Shown: positions 48,419 through 57,590, numbered from the stretch's first letter. The stretch is 64,000 nt of DNA from Flavobacterium alvei (GCF_002920895.1 NZ_PQVG01000002.1:485043-549042), one strand, 5' to 3'. Notes: a model not told the origin generated them from the sequence alone. Made by a program: numbers and translations.

Positions 48419-49240
48419 ATGCAAATTTTAAAATATATTACACTATCATTGCTACTTCTTTCCATCATCAGTTGTGAAGAAGTAATCGATGTTGATTTGA
48501 AAACGGAAACACCAAGATTGGTTATTGATGCCGCAATCAATTGGCAAAAAGGGACAGATGGTTCATCTCAAAAAATAATGCTATCTACCACAACTAGTTT
48601 TTACAATACTATCATTCCAAAAGTTTCTGGAGCCACTGTTTCTGTAAAAAGTAGTGAAAATTTTAATTATATTTTTACCGAAATACCCAACACAGGCGAA
48701 TACCAATGTACTACTTTCAAACCCATCATTGGCGAAACTTATACCCTAACTGTTGTCTATAAAAACGAAACCTATACCGCGACCGAAACCATGCAATCAG
48801 TCAGTCCTATTTATAGCATTCAACAAAAAAATGACGGCGGATTTTCTGGCAAAGATTATGAAATTGAAGTTTCGTTTAAAGATCCGCTAGTTAAAAATTT
48901 TTATATGGTAAAATTCTTTCCTGATATTTATAAAGCACCCAGTTATCAAGTTATTGGCGACGAATATACAAATGGAAATCTAAAATCTTGGCAATTCAGT
49001 GACGAAGATTTAAAACAAGGAAGTACCATCGCCATAACCCATTACGGAGTTTCTGAATCGTATTACAATTATATGAACAAACTCATCTCGGTAGCAAGCA
49101 GTTCAGGCGGAGGAAGTCCATTTCAAACGCCACCAGCGACTGTAAGAGGAAATATTGTTAACCAAACTAATATCAACAATTATGCTTTGGGCTATTTTTC
49201 ACTAAGCGAAGTTGATTATCAAAATTATATCATTAAATAA
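48419..49240 (+). CDS. DUF4249 lipoprotein, partner of the TonB receptor
   Basis: The 273-residue product has a lipoprotein signal with lipidated Cys19 (LLSIISC) and the DUF4249 pattern (EEVIDVDLKTETPRLVIDAAI). Such proteins lie next to TonB receptors in Bacteroidota and are thought to cap the receptor at the cell surface. The 4-base gap to the receptor gene indicates cotranscription. A typical surface-export signal directly after the Cys is acidic here (CEEVIDVD), consistent with the lipoprotein export signals described in Flavobacterium. Confidence 0.88.
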   Translation: MQILKYITLSLLLLSIISCEEVIDVDLKTETPRLVIDAAINWQKGTDGSSQKIMLSTTTSFYNTIIPKVSGATVSVKSSENFNYIFTEIPNTGEYQCTTFKPIIGETYTLTVVYKNETYTATETMQSVSPIYSIQQKNDGGFSGKDYEIEVSFKDPLVKNFYMVKFFPDIYKAPSYQVIGDEYTNGNLKSWQFSDEDLKQGSTIAITHYGVSESYYNYMNKLISVASSSGGGSPFQTPPATVRGNIVNQTNINNYALGYFSLSEVDYQNYIIK

Positions 49241-49323
49241 AACAGAAATCAAACTCGCAATTTATTGTCTTTCCTCTCTTAAAATTACAAATTTTCAATT
49301 ACGAATTACGAACCTAGAAATAC

Positions 49324-49331
49324 TATCTTTG
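49324..49331 (+). promoter_or_regulatory. Promoter -7 box of the thiamine pyrophosphokinase gene
   Basis: TATCTTTG lies 42 bases before the ATG at 49374. Confidence 0.45.
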
Positions 49332-49373
49332 AAAATTAATCCATAATTGAAAAATCATAATTCCTATTTAACT

Positions 49374-50036
49374 ATGTCTTCACACCATATCGTTCGCGAT
49401 GACCAAGAACCCGCATTAATCATTGCCAACGGAGCTGCTTGTAATCCCGAATTATTGGGACAATTACTCGAATGGTCGCCATTGGTAATCGTGCTTGACT
49501 CGGCAATGGAACGGGTTTTAGAATTGGGCATAAAAGTAGATGTTTTGTTAGGCGATTTCGACCGTGGTTTTGACCCTAATTACTATAAAGAAAAACAATA
49601 TCCATTGGAAATTGTCCACACACCAGACCAAAACAAAACCGATTTAGAAAAAGCATTTGATTACCTAATCGAACGAGAAATTCCAGCCGTAAACGTAGTT
49701 TGGGCCACCGGAAAACGTGCCGATCATACTATAACTAATATTACCAACATCAGTCGTTACAGAGATTTAATTAAAATCGTTGTTTTGGACGACCATTCCA
49801 AAGTGTTTTTATTGCCCAAAAAATTCGAGAAATGGTATCCTGCCAACACACCACTTTCCTTGATTCCAGTAGGTCACGTTACCGGAATTCATTCTGAAAA
49901 TTTATTTTATCCTTTAGAAAATGATACGCTAACCATTGGCTATAGAACCGGAAGCAGCAATCACGTAAAAGAAGATGGAATAGTAATTATAGAACACCAA
50001 GAAGGAGATTTATTAATGATGGAATGTTGGGATTAA
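49374..50036 (+). CDS. Thiamine pyrophosphokinase
   Basis: The 220-residue protein from the ATG at 49374 (an upstream TTG at 49347 would add nine residues without homology) transfers pyrophosphate from ATP to thiamine, making the coenzyme directly. Seen motifs: IIANGAACN at the start, the conserved VLLGDFDR with the metal Asp, TPDQNKTDLEKAFDYL and ATGKRADHTITNI, plus a C-terminal thiamine-binding GYRTGSSNHV. No thiamine riboswitch was recognised upstream. Confidence 0.93.
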   Translation: MSSHHIVRDDQEPALIIANGAACNPELLGQLLEWSPLVIVLDSAMERVLELGIKVDVLLGDFDRGFDPNYYKEKQYPLEIVHTPDQNKTDLEKAFDYLIEREIPAVNVVWATGKRADHTITNITNISRYRDLIKIVVLDDHSKVFLLPKKFEKWYPANTPLSLIPVGHVTGIHSENLFYPLENDTLTIGYRTGSSNHVKEDGIVIIEHQEGDLLMMECWD

Positions 50037-50109
50037 TTGATTGTAGATTTTAGATTTTCCACATCAATCTAAAATCTGAACTCTAAAATCTAAAATCCTA
50101 TTTTTCGAC

Positions 50110-50117
50110 TATCTTTG
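50110..50117 (+). promoter_or_regulatory. Promoter -7 box of rlmF
   Basis: TATCTTTG lies 16 bases before the ATG at 50134. The 60 bases before it contain low-complexity AAATCTAAAATC direct repeats. Confidence 0.5.
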
Positions 50118-50133
50118 CATCGAAATAAAGAAA

Positions 50134-51081
50134 ATGAAATTGAAACCGATCATCGAAAAAACGAATTTACATCCCCGAAATCAACACCGAATGGGATATA
50201 ATTTTGAAGAATTAATTGCCCTTTGTCCTGAACTTCAACCCTATGTTTCCATAAATGAACATAATATAAGAACCATTGATTTCAGTAATCCTCAAGCTGT
50301 AAAAGCTCTCAACAAAGCCTTGCTGATTGCCAATTACAACATTCAAAATTGGGATATTCCTTCAACGAATCTTTGCCCACCCATTCCTGGTCGCGTAGAT
50401 TATATTCATTATATCGCCGATTTATTAGCTTCCAACAATAACAGAATCATTCCCGAAGGCGAAAATGTACAGGTTTTGGATATTGGTGTTGGTGCGAATT
50501 GTATTTATCCTATTTTAGGAAATACAGTTTATGGTTGGTCTTTCGTTGGAACCGAAATTGACGAAAAAGCCATTCAAAATTGCAAAAAAATCATTGAAGC
50601 TAATCCAAGATTAATGGATTATATCAGTTTGCAATTGCAAACCGAATCGCGTTTTATTTTCAAAAACATCATCACGCCCGAAGATCGATTTTCGCTAACA
50701 ATTTGCAATCCACCTTTTCATAATTCTGCCGAAGAAGCGACAAAAGCTTCCATTCGCAAGGTCAACAATCTCGAAAATACGCGAACTACAAAGCCTGTCT
50801 TGAATTTTGGTGGTCAAAATGCCGAATTATGGTGTGAAGGTGGCGAACTAGGATTCATCACCCAAATGATTTTCGAAAGTGCCAAATTCCCGATGCAATG
50901 CCTTTGGTTTACAACTTTGGTCTCCAAAAAAGAGAACCTTTCCAGTTTATATAAAACCCTCAACAAAGTCAATGTGGTCGAAGTAAAAACCATTGATATG
51001 GCTCAAGGTCAAAAAACAAGTAGAATTTTAGCTTGGACTTTTCAAACGGAAGCGCAACAGAAGAAGTGGAAGTTTGAGTAG
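50134..51081 (+). CDS. rlmF: 23S rRNA (adenine-1618-N6)-methyltransferase
   Basis: The 315-residue SAM enzyme methylates A1618 of 23S rRNA. It starts with the family's LHPRNQHRMGYNFEELIALCPEL motif. The SAM-binding motif VLDIGVGANCIYP and the catalytic NPPFHNSAEEA (NPPF) are present. Length is as in E. coli. It is a single gene. Confidence 0.95.
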   Translation: MKLKPIIEKTNLHPRNQHRMGYNFEELIALCPELQPYVSINEHNIRTIDFSNPQAVKALNKALLIANYNIQNWDIPSTNLCPPIPGRVDYIHYIADLLASNNNRIIPEGENVQVLDIGVGANCIYPILGNTVYGWSFVGTEIDEKAIQNCKKIIEANPRLMDYISLQLQTESRFIFKNIITPEDRFSLTICNPPFHNSAEEATKASIRKVNNLENTRTTKPVLNFGGQNAELWCEGGELGFITQMIFESAKFPMQCLWFTTLVSKKENLSSLYKTLNKVNVVEVKTIDMAQGQKTSRILAWTFQTEAQQKKWKFE

Positions 51082-51122
51082 TAAAGAATGTTTATAAATG
51101 GATTATCTATAATTTAAAAAAA

Positions 51123-51905
51123 ATGCAGAATGTAATCAAAAAACTGAAAGAATATAGTAATCAAATAGATTTGAAAGAAAGATTTGATTACAATTTTGAC
51201 AATTCTGATAAAATATTCAGTTCTTCAGATACAAATCGACTTAAAAAATATAAAAATCCATTTGAACAAAACATTGAATTAAAATGGATTTTAAGTGACA
51301 AATACAAATCAAATCTAGATCAGAGTTTTATTGATTTTTGGATAATCAATGTTTGGGGTGGAATACGTGGATTTAAACATAATGACCGGAATATTGAGAA
51401 AATTTTGCGATTCAAAAAACAGGTTCAAAAAGGCAAATTATCATTAGATTGTTTTAGCACAATATCTTCATTGTCGAAAATTTCATCCTTTATGCAACCA
51501 GAGAATTTTGTAATTTATGATTCCAGAGTAATTTATACTCTAAACTGGTTGATTTTGACTTGTGAAAATCAAAACGGATTTAATAGAAAGTATTTCCCAA
51601 TGCCAATTGGACGTAATAAAATAATTGCGGATTTTGATATGAATACAATTGTTAACATATCACATATTTCTGAATATGTTAAAAATACAGAACTATATAT
51701 TTCTCAACAAGATGCTTATTTCGAGTTTTGTGATTTTATAAAGAAAACCACTAAATTAATTTATGGAGATAATTCAAAGCCTTACGAACTCGAGATGCTA
51801 TTATTCACATTAGCTGATAAAGAAATATTTAAAGATTTAAAAGAACTCATAAAAATAACAACCAGTTCTAGCTCCGCAAACCAGATAACCGAGACTGAAA
51901 ACTGA
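51123..51905 (+). CDS. Conserved protein of unknown function, possibly HhH-glycosylase-like
   Basis: The 260-residue cytosolic product has a strongly AT-rich codon composition. The middle section SFMQPENFVIYDSRVIYTLNWLIL, followed by FPMPIGRNKII, recalls proteins of OGG-like helix-hairpin-helix fold, where an Asp in this sort of position is catalytic, but the match is weak. The C-terminal tail is Ser/Thr-rich (TTSSSSANQITETEN). It follows rlmF by 41 bases and ends 5 bases before the convergent sulfurtransferase gene. Function unknown. Confidence 0.6.
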   Translation: MQNVIKKLKEYSNQIDLKERFDYNFDNSDKIFSSSDTNRLKKYKNPFEQNIELKWILSDKYKSNLDQSFIDFWIINVWGGIRGFKHNDRNIEKILRFKKQVQKGKLSLDCFSTISSLSKISSFMQPENFVIYDSRVIYTLNWLILTCENQNGFNRKYFPMPIGRNKIIADFDMNTIVNISHISEYVKNTELYISQQDAYFEFCDFIKKTTKLIYGDNSKPYELEMLLFTLADKEIFKDLKELIKITTSSSSANQITETEN

Positions 51906-51910
51906 TTTTT

Positions 51911-52732
51911 TTACTTCTGAATTGGAAGTTCACTCGAACCCCATTCTGTCCAAGAACCATCATAAACTGCTTTCGGATTATCCGAAATCAACTCGCAGGC
52001 CAATAAAACGATGCAAGCAGTTATGCCAGAGCCACAAGTGAATATTAAAGGTTGGTCGTTTAGATTTAGTATTTCTTTCAATTCTGCTTCTGATTTGTAT
52101 TTGCCATCTCGTTGCAGTTCAGTAAAGGGAACGTTCATAGAACCTGGAATATGCCCGCTTCTCATTCCTGCTCTTGGTTCTTCGAGTGTGGCGTGAAATC
52201 TATCAGAAGACCTGGCATCTATCAAAACCGCTTCTTTGGTTTCACTATTTTCTAGAATTTGCTCTTTGTCTTTGATGGCGTTAGGATTTAGTTGGGCTTC
52301 AAAATCTCCTTTTGGGTAAGATGAAGTTTGGATTTGATTGTCCGTTGGCAAACCCTCTCTAATCCATTCTGGAAATCCACCATCCAAAACATAAACATCA
52401 GAATGTCCCATTGTTTTAAACATCCACCAAGCTCTTGGACTCGAATAAATTCCTAAAGTATCATAAACGACAATAATACTGTTTTTGTTAATACCTAATT
52501 TTTGACATTCCTCAGTAAATTGTTGAGTTGAAGGAAAGGTGTTAGGCAGCGGATTTCGGGTATCACTAAAATTATTTTTAATATCAAATAGACGAGATCC
52601 TTTTATTTGTAAACCAGAATTTTGATTTTCTAAATTTGCATGATTTTGTTCTAATCGAGCTTCGAGAACAATTAAATTTGAATCGTTTAAATGTTCTTGA
52701 AGCCATGAAACAGAAACTATTGGATTTGTCAT
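51911..52732 (-). CDS. Sulfurtransferase (thiosulfate / 3-mercaptopyruvate type)
   Basis: The 273-residue protein has two rhodanese domains. The C-terminal one carries the active Cys in TCGSGITAC (near residue 234); the CGSG(I/V)TA loop is the signature of 3-mercaptopyruvate sulfurtransferases. The N-terminal inactive domain ends with VYVLDGGFPEW, and RSSDRF and GHIPGSMNVP are the family landmarks. Cytosolic. It begins 3 bases after the small hydrolase gene and is therefore cotranscribed with it. Confidence 0.92.
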   Translation of the reverse strand: MTNPIVSVSWLQEHLNDSNLIVLEARLEQNHANLENQNSGLQIKGSRLFDIKNNFSDTRNPLPNTFPSTQQFTEECQKLGINKNSIIVVYDTLGIYSSPRAWWMFKTMGHSDVYVLDGGFPEWIREGLPTDNQIQTSSYPKGDFEAQLNPNAIKDKEQILENSETKEAVLIDARSSDRFHATLEEPRAGMRSGHIPGSMNVPFTELQRDGKYKSEAELKEILNLNDQPLIFTCGSGITACIVLLACELISDNPKAVYDGSWTEWGSSELPIQK

Positions 52733-52735
52733 TTT

Positions 52736-53284
52736 TTAGTAGTTAATTTTAGCAATTAATTGTTGCAGCAATAGTTGCCCTTCTTCCCAATATTCTAGAT
52801 TTGAATCGGAGTTAATGTGTCCTTTCTGACCAATATTTACAAAATCACTTCCCCAATCTGAGGCTAATTCTTCGGCTCTTTCTAGTGAAATATAGGTGTC
52901 ATTTTCGGTTCCAACCACTAGTGATGGAAACGGAATTTCTGACGTTGGAATTGGTGAAAAATGCCTCAAAAAAACAGGAGTATGTTCTGGCGAATTGACA
53001 TCGGCAGGAGCGACTAACAAAGCTCCAATAATATTTGAATTGGTGTTTTTAGAAACCCAATGCATTACTAAAGAAACTGCCAAACTATGAGCTACTAAAA
53101 TCGTTGGTTCTTTTAATTGTTGAATGGTTGAATCCAATCGGGCAAGCCATTCATCGAGTTGTGGTTCATCCCAATTGTCTTGAATGACTTTGGTCGAATT
53201 GGGAAATTTTTGAAGCCAAAAACTTTGCCAATGTTGCTCTCCAGAATCACCAAGTCCGGGAATGATTAATAAATGTGGAATCAT
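52736..53284 (-). CDS. Small alpha/beta hydrolase (RBBP9/YdeN family)
   Basis: The 182-residue hydrolase begins LLIIPGLGDSGEQHWQSFW, the family's oxyanion region, and has the nucleophile elbow VAHSLAVSL (Ser near residue 67), an Asp in ENDTYISLERA and a His in GQKGHINSDS, i.e. a complete triad. Members of this group act as serine hydrolases with unknown substrate. It is the first gene of a two-gene unit with the sulfurtransferase. Confidence 0.88.
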   Translation of the reverse strand: MIPHLLIIPGLGDSGEQHWQSFWLQKFPNSTKVIQDNWDEPQLDEWLARLDSTIQQLKEPTILVAHSLAVSLVMHWVSKNTNSNIIGALLVAPADVNSPEHTPVFLRHFSPIPTSEIPFPSLVVGTENDTYISLERAEELASDWGSDFVNIGQKGHINSDSNLEYWEEGQLLLQQLIAKINY

Positions 53285-53361
53285 TTTTTTATTTTTTTTA
53301 AAGGCTCTAAGTTGCTAAGTTACTTCTTTTTCCAATATTCTATATTAGGCTAAAAAAAGAA

Positions 53362-53402
53362 CACCTGAAAAGTTTTGAAACTCTTCAGGTGCACTATTCT
53401 AA
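53362..53402 (-). terminator. Rho-independent terminator of the palmitoyltransferase-like gene
   Basis: On the minus strand CACCTGAAGAGTTT pairs (one mismatch) with AAACTTTTCAGGTG and is followed by a T-run. Confidence 0.8.
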
Positions 53403-53458
53403 TTATATAAGTTAGTTGTTATAACTGATCACTAAAAACTGTTTACTGAGCACTACTT

Positions 53459-54721
53459 TTAAGCGTCCAAATCAACAGTAGTTCTGGCGGCAATTTCTTT
53501 ATAAGTTCCATTTACTAATTTATCACGAATGGCTTCAAAGGCAGTCAATGTTTCATCAATATCGGATAAAGTGTGCGATGCTGTTGGAATAACACGCAAC
53601 AAAATCATTCCTTTTGGTATCACTGGATAAATCACAATCGACAAGAAAATACCGTAGTTTTCTCTTAAATCATTCACCATAATCATCGCTTCGGGAACAC
53701 TTCCTTCTAAATAAACTGGAGTTACACAAGTGTTTGTATCTCCAATATTAAATCCTTTATTTCTTAAACCATTTTGCAAAGCATTTACATTTTCCCAAAG
53801 TTTATTTTTCAATCCTGGATTATCACGCAACAATTGCAAACGTTTCAGAGAGCCAATCGTTTGAATCATTGGCAAGGCTTTAGCAAACATTTGAGAACGT
53901 AAATTATATTTCAAATAGTCGATAATGTCTTTATCGGCAGCAACAAATGCACCAATATTCGCCATCGATTTGGCAAAAGTAGAAAAATAAACATCAATTC
54001 CATCTTGGCAACCTTGCTCCTCGCCTGCTCCAGCACCTGTTTTTCCAAGTGTTCCAAAACCGTGTGCATCATCAACCAAAAGACGGAAATTGTATTTCTT
54101 TTTCATTTCCACAATTTCTTTCAACTTTCCTTGTTGACCACGCATTCCGAAAACACCTTCAGTGATGAAAAGGATTCCTCCTCCTGTTTCCGTAGCTAAT
54201 TTTGTAGCACGTTGCAGGTTTTTCTCCATACTTTCAATATCGTTGTGTTTGTAAGTAAAACGTTTTCCACTATGCAAACGAACACCGTCAATAATACAAG
54301 CGTGACCATCTACATCATACACAATCACGTCATTTCTAGTCACCAAAGCGTCAATGATAGACACCATTCCTTGATACCCAAAATTCAACAAATAAGCCGA
54401 TTCTTTCTTAACGAAAGCAGCTAATTCATTTTCTAATTGTTCGTGATATTTGGTGTGTCCGCTCATCATACGAGCTCCCATTGGCGCAGCAGCACCAAAT
54501 TCTAAAGCCGCATCCGCATCTGCTTTACGAACTTCTGGATGATTTGCTAGACCTAAATAATCATTCAAACTCCAGTTCAAAACCTCTTTTCCTTGAAATT
54601 TCATTCTTGGTCCTAAATCTCCTTCTAATTTTGGAAATACAAAATAACCTTCTGCTTGTGAAGCCCATTTTCCCAATGGTCCTTTATTGTTTTGAATTCT
54701 TGCGAATAAATCTACTACCAT
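53459..54721 (-). CDS. Serine-palmitoyltransferase/cysteate acyltransferase-like PLP enzyme
   Basis: From the ATG at 54721 it is 420 residues; a TTG 36 bases upstream is less likely. It belongs to the alpha-oxoamine synthase family: DDAHGFGTLG with the cofactor Asp, and the PLP Lys near residue 250 in STFAKSMANIGAFVA. The SPT-like motif (STFAKSM) instead of the GTLGKA of KBL/BioF favours a lipid-base synthase. In Flavobacterium johnsoniae a close relative makes the cysteate-derived base of sulfonolipids, so this is the most likely role; classic serine palmitoyltransferase is the alternative. Expected in the cytosol, membrane-associated. Confidence 0.85.
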   Translation of the reverse strand: MVVDLFARIQNNKGPLGKWASQAEGYFVFPKLEGDLGPRMKFQGKEVLNWSLNDYLGLANHPEVRKADADAALEFGAAAPMGARMMSGHTKYHEQLENELAAFVKKESAYLLNFGYQGMVSIIDALVTRNDVIVYDVDGHACIIDGVRLHSGKRFTYKHNDIESMEKNLQRATKLATETGGGILFITEGVFGMRGQQGKLKEIVEMKKKYNFRLLVDDAHGFGTLGKTGAGAGEEQGCQDGIDVYFSTFAKSMANIGAFVAADKDIIDYLKYNLRSQMFAKALPMIQTIGSLKRLQLLRDNPGLKNKLWENVNALQNGLRNKGFNIGDTNTCVTPVYLEGSVPEAMIMVNDLRENYGIFLSIVIYPVIPKGMILLRVIPTASHTLSDIDETLTAFEAIRDKLVNGTYKEIAARTTVDLDA

Positions 54722-54793
54722 ACTATTTTGAAGTATTATATATTTTTTGAAGTGCAAAATTAATTATTTAATCTGTCTTATCATAATGTTTTT

Positions 54794-54874
54794 TTAGGAG
54801 CTATTTCCAGCTGTTTACTGTATCTTTTACTTTTTAAGAAAAAAGTAAAAGGATGCCGTTTCCTCCTGGACTAT
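54794..54874 (-). repeat. Dispersed hairpin element, copy 2
   Basis: Read on the minus strand this copy ends with AGCTGGAAATAGCTCCTAA plus an A-run (54796-54812 for the core) and begins with AGTCCAGGAGGAAACGGC. The centre is a perfect 12-bp stem, CTTTTACTTTTT paired with AAAAAGTAAAAG (54824-54835 and 54840-54851), unrelated in sequence to the CTCCCGA stem of copy 1 (40288-40369). It sits between divergent genes, as copy 1 does. Confidence 0.75.
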
Positions 54875-54925
54875 TTAGCAGATTTAACAATAAATTTTGT
54901 ATATTTGGTTAACAAAATCTATGTT

Positions 54926-56209
54926 ATGTCCAATTCCATTTTAAATGAACTTCACGCTTTACTCAAAGCAAATGTCATTAATGAAGAAACAGCTCAAAAA
55001 ATAAAGGAACATTACACTAAAAATGGTGACCAAAGCCAGAGTAAGTTATTTATGATTTTTGGGATTTTAGGAGCAATCCTATCTGGATTGGGAATAATAC
55101 TTATTCTTGCTCATAATTGGGATGATTTATCCAATTCCATTAAATCAATACTATCGTTTCTTCCGCTAGTAATTGGACAATTATTTTGCGGTTACACCAT
55201 TCTTAAAAAGGCTGAAACCCCAATCTGGAGAGAAAGTTCATCTGTTTTTCTATTTTTTGGTATTGGAGCAAGCATATCGCTAATAGCCCAAGTTTATAAT
55301 ATTTCTGGGGATTTAAACTCATTTCTTATCACTTGGATGCTCCTGAGTTTGCCCTTGGTTTATTTGCTACGAACATCGATAGTATCTCTTTTATACATCA
55401 TAGGCATTACTTATTATTGTTGCAATTCAAATTATTTTACTTATCCCAAAGAGCAAAACTATCTTTTTTGGCTTTTATTTTTGGGTATGATACCTCATTA
55501 TTACCAACTTTTAACCACAAAATCACAAAGCAATTTCACCTTATTTCACAATTGGTTCGTAGCTATTTCTCTAGTAATAAGCCTAGGTTCTATTAGAGAT
55601 GGAAACGAAAAATTATTGTATTTGTCGTATATGTGTTTGTTTGCCATTTACTATTTCATTGGAAAAAGTTCCTTTTTCAAGAATCAAAAACTCAAATTCA
55701 ATAGTTACCGAATTATTGGTAAACTAGGAACCCTCATCCTACTTTCCGTTTATACATTCAAAAGTTTTTGGAACTTTTTCCACGAAAAAAAAGTACACGA
55801 AAATCCGATTATTACATCTCCCGAATTTATAATTACTTCAATTCTATCCATTATAGCTGCTGTTTTATTTTACAAAAAAAACAATACATCCCATTTCAAA
55901 AATTTTGACTTAATAGAAATTATTTTTCTGCTGAATATTCCTCTACTATTTATGGGTGAAGTTGCCGCAATTGTTGCCAATGGAATTGTTTTAGCAATAG
56001 GCGTTTTAGAAATAAAACGAGGAAATCAGCTCAACAACTTACGAATTTTAAATTTTGGATTACTCATTATTATCATACTCATAACCTGTCGTTTTTTTGA
56101 TACCGACTTTAGTTTTATAGTTCGAGGAATCTTATTTATATCATTGGGTCTCGGTTTTTTCTTGACAAATTATGTAATACTAAAAAAAAGAAATAGAAAT
56201 GAAAAATAA
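54926..56209 (+). CDS. DUF2157 membrane protein
   Basis: From the ATG at 54926 the product is 427 residues with a cytosolic N-terminal helical region (NELHALLKANVINEETAQKIKEHY) and about ten transmembrane helices. It is of the DUF2157 type (the pattern GAILSGLGIILILAHNWDD). Proteins of this family accompany a GDYXXLXY protein, which is encoded by the next gene with an 11-base overlap. Function unknown. The upstream TTG at 54905 would add seven residues before the helix and is unlikely. Confidence 0.85.
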   Translation: MSNSILNELHALLKANVINEETAQKIKEHYTKNGDQSQSKLFMIFGILGAILSGLGIILILAHNWDDLSNSIKSILSFLPLVIGQLFCGYTILKKAETPIWRESSSVFLFFGIGASISLIAQVYNISGDLNSFLITWMLLSLPLVYLLRTSIVSLLYIIGITYYCCNSNYFTYPKEQNYLFWLLFLGMIPHYYQLLTTKSQSNFTLFHNWFVAISLVISLGSIRDGNEKLLYLSYMCLFAIYYFIGKSSFFKNQKLKFNSYRIIGKLGTLILLSVYTFKSFWNFFHEKKVHENPIITSPEFIITSILSIIAAVLFYKKNNTSHFKNFDLIEIIFLLNIPLLFMGEVAAIVANGIVLAIGVLEIKRGNQLNNLRILNFGLLIIIILITCRFFDTDFSFIVRGILFISLGLGFFLTNYVILKKRNRNEK

Positions 56210-56783
56210 AAACATCCTGATTACACTCTTTCTTTTGGTAGTTTTGGCTCAATTATTTGTTCCATTGCAAATGATTTATCATCAAGAAGACATTATAAAT
56301 ACGGGCAAAATGTTGAAATTTCAATGCGAACCTATCGACCCCAACGATCCTTTTAGAGGAAAATACATTACTTTAAACTTTAAAGAAGAAGGAATAAAGG
56401 TCAAAAATTTAAAAGAATGGAATAGAAACGAAACTATCTTTGCCAAAATTGAAACTGCTAAAGACGGATTTGCGAAAATTAAATCCATTTCAAGAACAGA
56501 ACCTACAGATAATTCGATTTATTTAAAGCTAAAAATCGACTATATTGCTGACTATGATTATGAACACAAAATATATTTGGATTTTCCGTTTGATCGTTTT
56601 TATATGAATGAAAACAAAGCAAAAACCGCCGAAACAGTATATGCCGAATCTACAATTGACACCACAAAAATAGCTTACGCATTAGTCGCTACAAAAAACG
56701 GAGAAGCTGTAATAAAAGATGTTTTAATCGATAATATATCCATTAAAGAATTGGCAAAAGCCAAAAATAATAGTAACAAATAA
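56199..56783 (+). CDS. GDYXXLXY-domain membrane-anchored protein
   Basis: The 194-residue protein has one N-terminal transmembrane helix (residues 4-22) and a periplasmic domain containing PNDPFRGKYITLNF, which corresponds to the GDYxxLxY motif of the family (here GKYITLNF), and a second FPFDRFYMNE. It overlaps the DUF2157 gene by 11 bases, showing translational coupling, and the two are a conserved bacterial pair. Function unknown. Confidence 0.85.
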   Translation: MKNKNILITLFLLVVLAQLFVPLQMIYHQEDIINTGKMLKFQCEPIDPNDPFRGKYITLNFKEEGIKVKNLKEWNRNETIFAKIETAKDGFAKIKSISRTEPTDNSIYLKLKIDYIADYDYEHKIYLDFPFDRFYMNENKAKTAETVYAESTIDTTKIAYALVATKNGEAVIKDVLIDNISIKELAKAKNNSNK

Positions 56784-56786
56784 AAT

Positions 56787-57590
56787 ATGTCACAAGATAC
56801 CAAAGAATTAAAACTAGCCGTCCTTATTGATGCCGACAATGTCCCGTATAGCAACGTAAAGGGAATGATGGAAGAAATCGCCAAATACGGCACTCCAACC
56901 ACAAAACGTATTTATGCTGATTGGACTAAACCCAATGCCAACGGCTGGAAGTCGGTTTTGTTGGAACACGCCATCACTCCAATTCAGCAATACAGTTACA
57001 CAGTTGGGAAAAATTCCTCAGATTCTGCTTTGATTATTGACGCAATGGACTTGTTGTACTCCGACAAAGTAGATGGTTTTTGCATCGTTTCCAGCGATAG
57101 CGATTTTACTCGATTAGCAATCCGACTTCGTGAATCAGGGATGAAAGTTATCGGAATTGGCGAGAAAAAAACACCAAATTCGTTCATTGTAGCTTGCGAT
57201 AGATTTATTTACATAGAAGTTTTGGACGGCGCCATCAAAAAGACTAGAAAAACGACCAACTCACAAAGCAAAACTCCAAAACCAACTCCAACTCCTGTAG
57301 CAGAATCTAAAAAACCTGTAGAAAAAGAAACCCCAAACAAAATCGACAACCAAACTATAGAACTCATAGAAGACACCCTCGACGCCATTGGAGATGAAGA
57401 TGGCTGGGCATTTCTTGGAGATGTTGGAAACTTAATTGTAAAGAAAAAACCAGAATTCGACCCTAGAAATTATGGATTTTCTAAACTAACACCTATGCTG
57501 AAATCCCTAACTGATATTCTTGAAATTGACGAAAGAGAATCGGACAAAAAAGGCATCAAGCACGTATATGTGCGCTTGCGCTTCGCATAA
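56787..57590 (+). CDS. NYN-domain nuclease with C-terminal LOTUS/OST-HTH domain
   Basis: The 267-residue protein joins a PIN-like NYN domain (about 1-150: AVLIDADNVPYSN, NSSDSALIIDAMDLLYS, IVSSDSDFTRLAIRLRESG) with the expected acidic residues, a Pro/Lys linker, and a C-terminal OST-HTH/LOTUS domain (about 190-265: LIEDTLDAIGDEDGWAFLGDVGNLI, DPRNYGFSKLTPMLKSL). In bacteria such fusions are thought to act on RNA; in animals LOTUS domains bind RNA and RNA helicases. It starts 3 bases after the GDYXXLXY gene, so the three form one operon. Confidence 0.9.
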   Translation: MSQDTKELKLAVLIDADNVPYSNVKGMMEEIAKYGTPTTKRIYADWTKPNANGWKSVLLEHAITPIQQYSYTVGKNSSDSALIIDAMDLLYSDKVDGFCIVSSDSDFTRLAIRLRESGMKVIGIGEKKTPNSFIVACDRFIYIEVLDGAIKKTRKTTNSQSKTPKPTPTPVAESKKPVEKETPNKIDNQTIELIEDTLDAIGDEDGWAFLGDVGNLIVKKKPEFDPRNYGFSKLTPMLKSLTDILEIDERESDKKGIKHVYVRLRFA

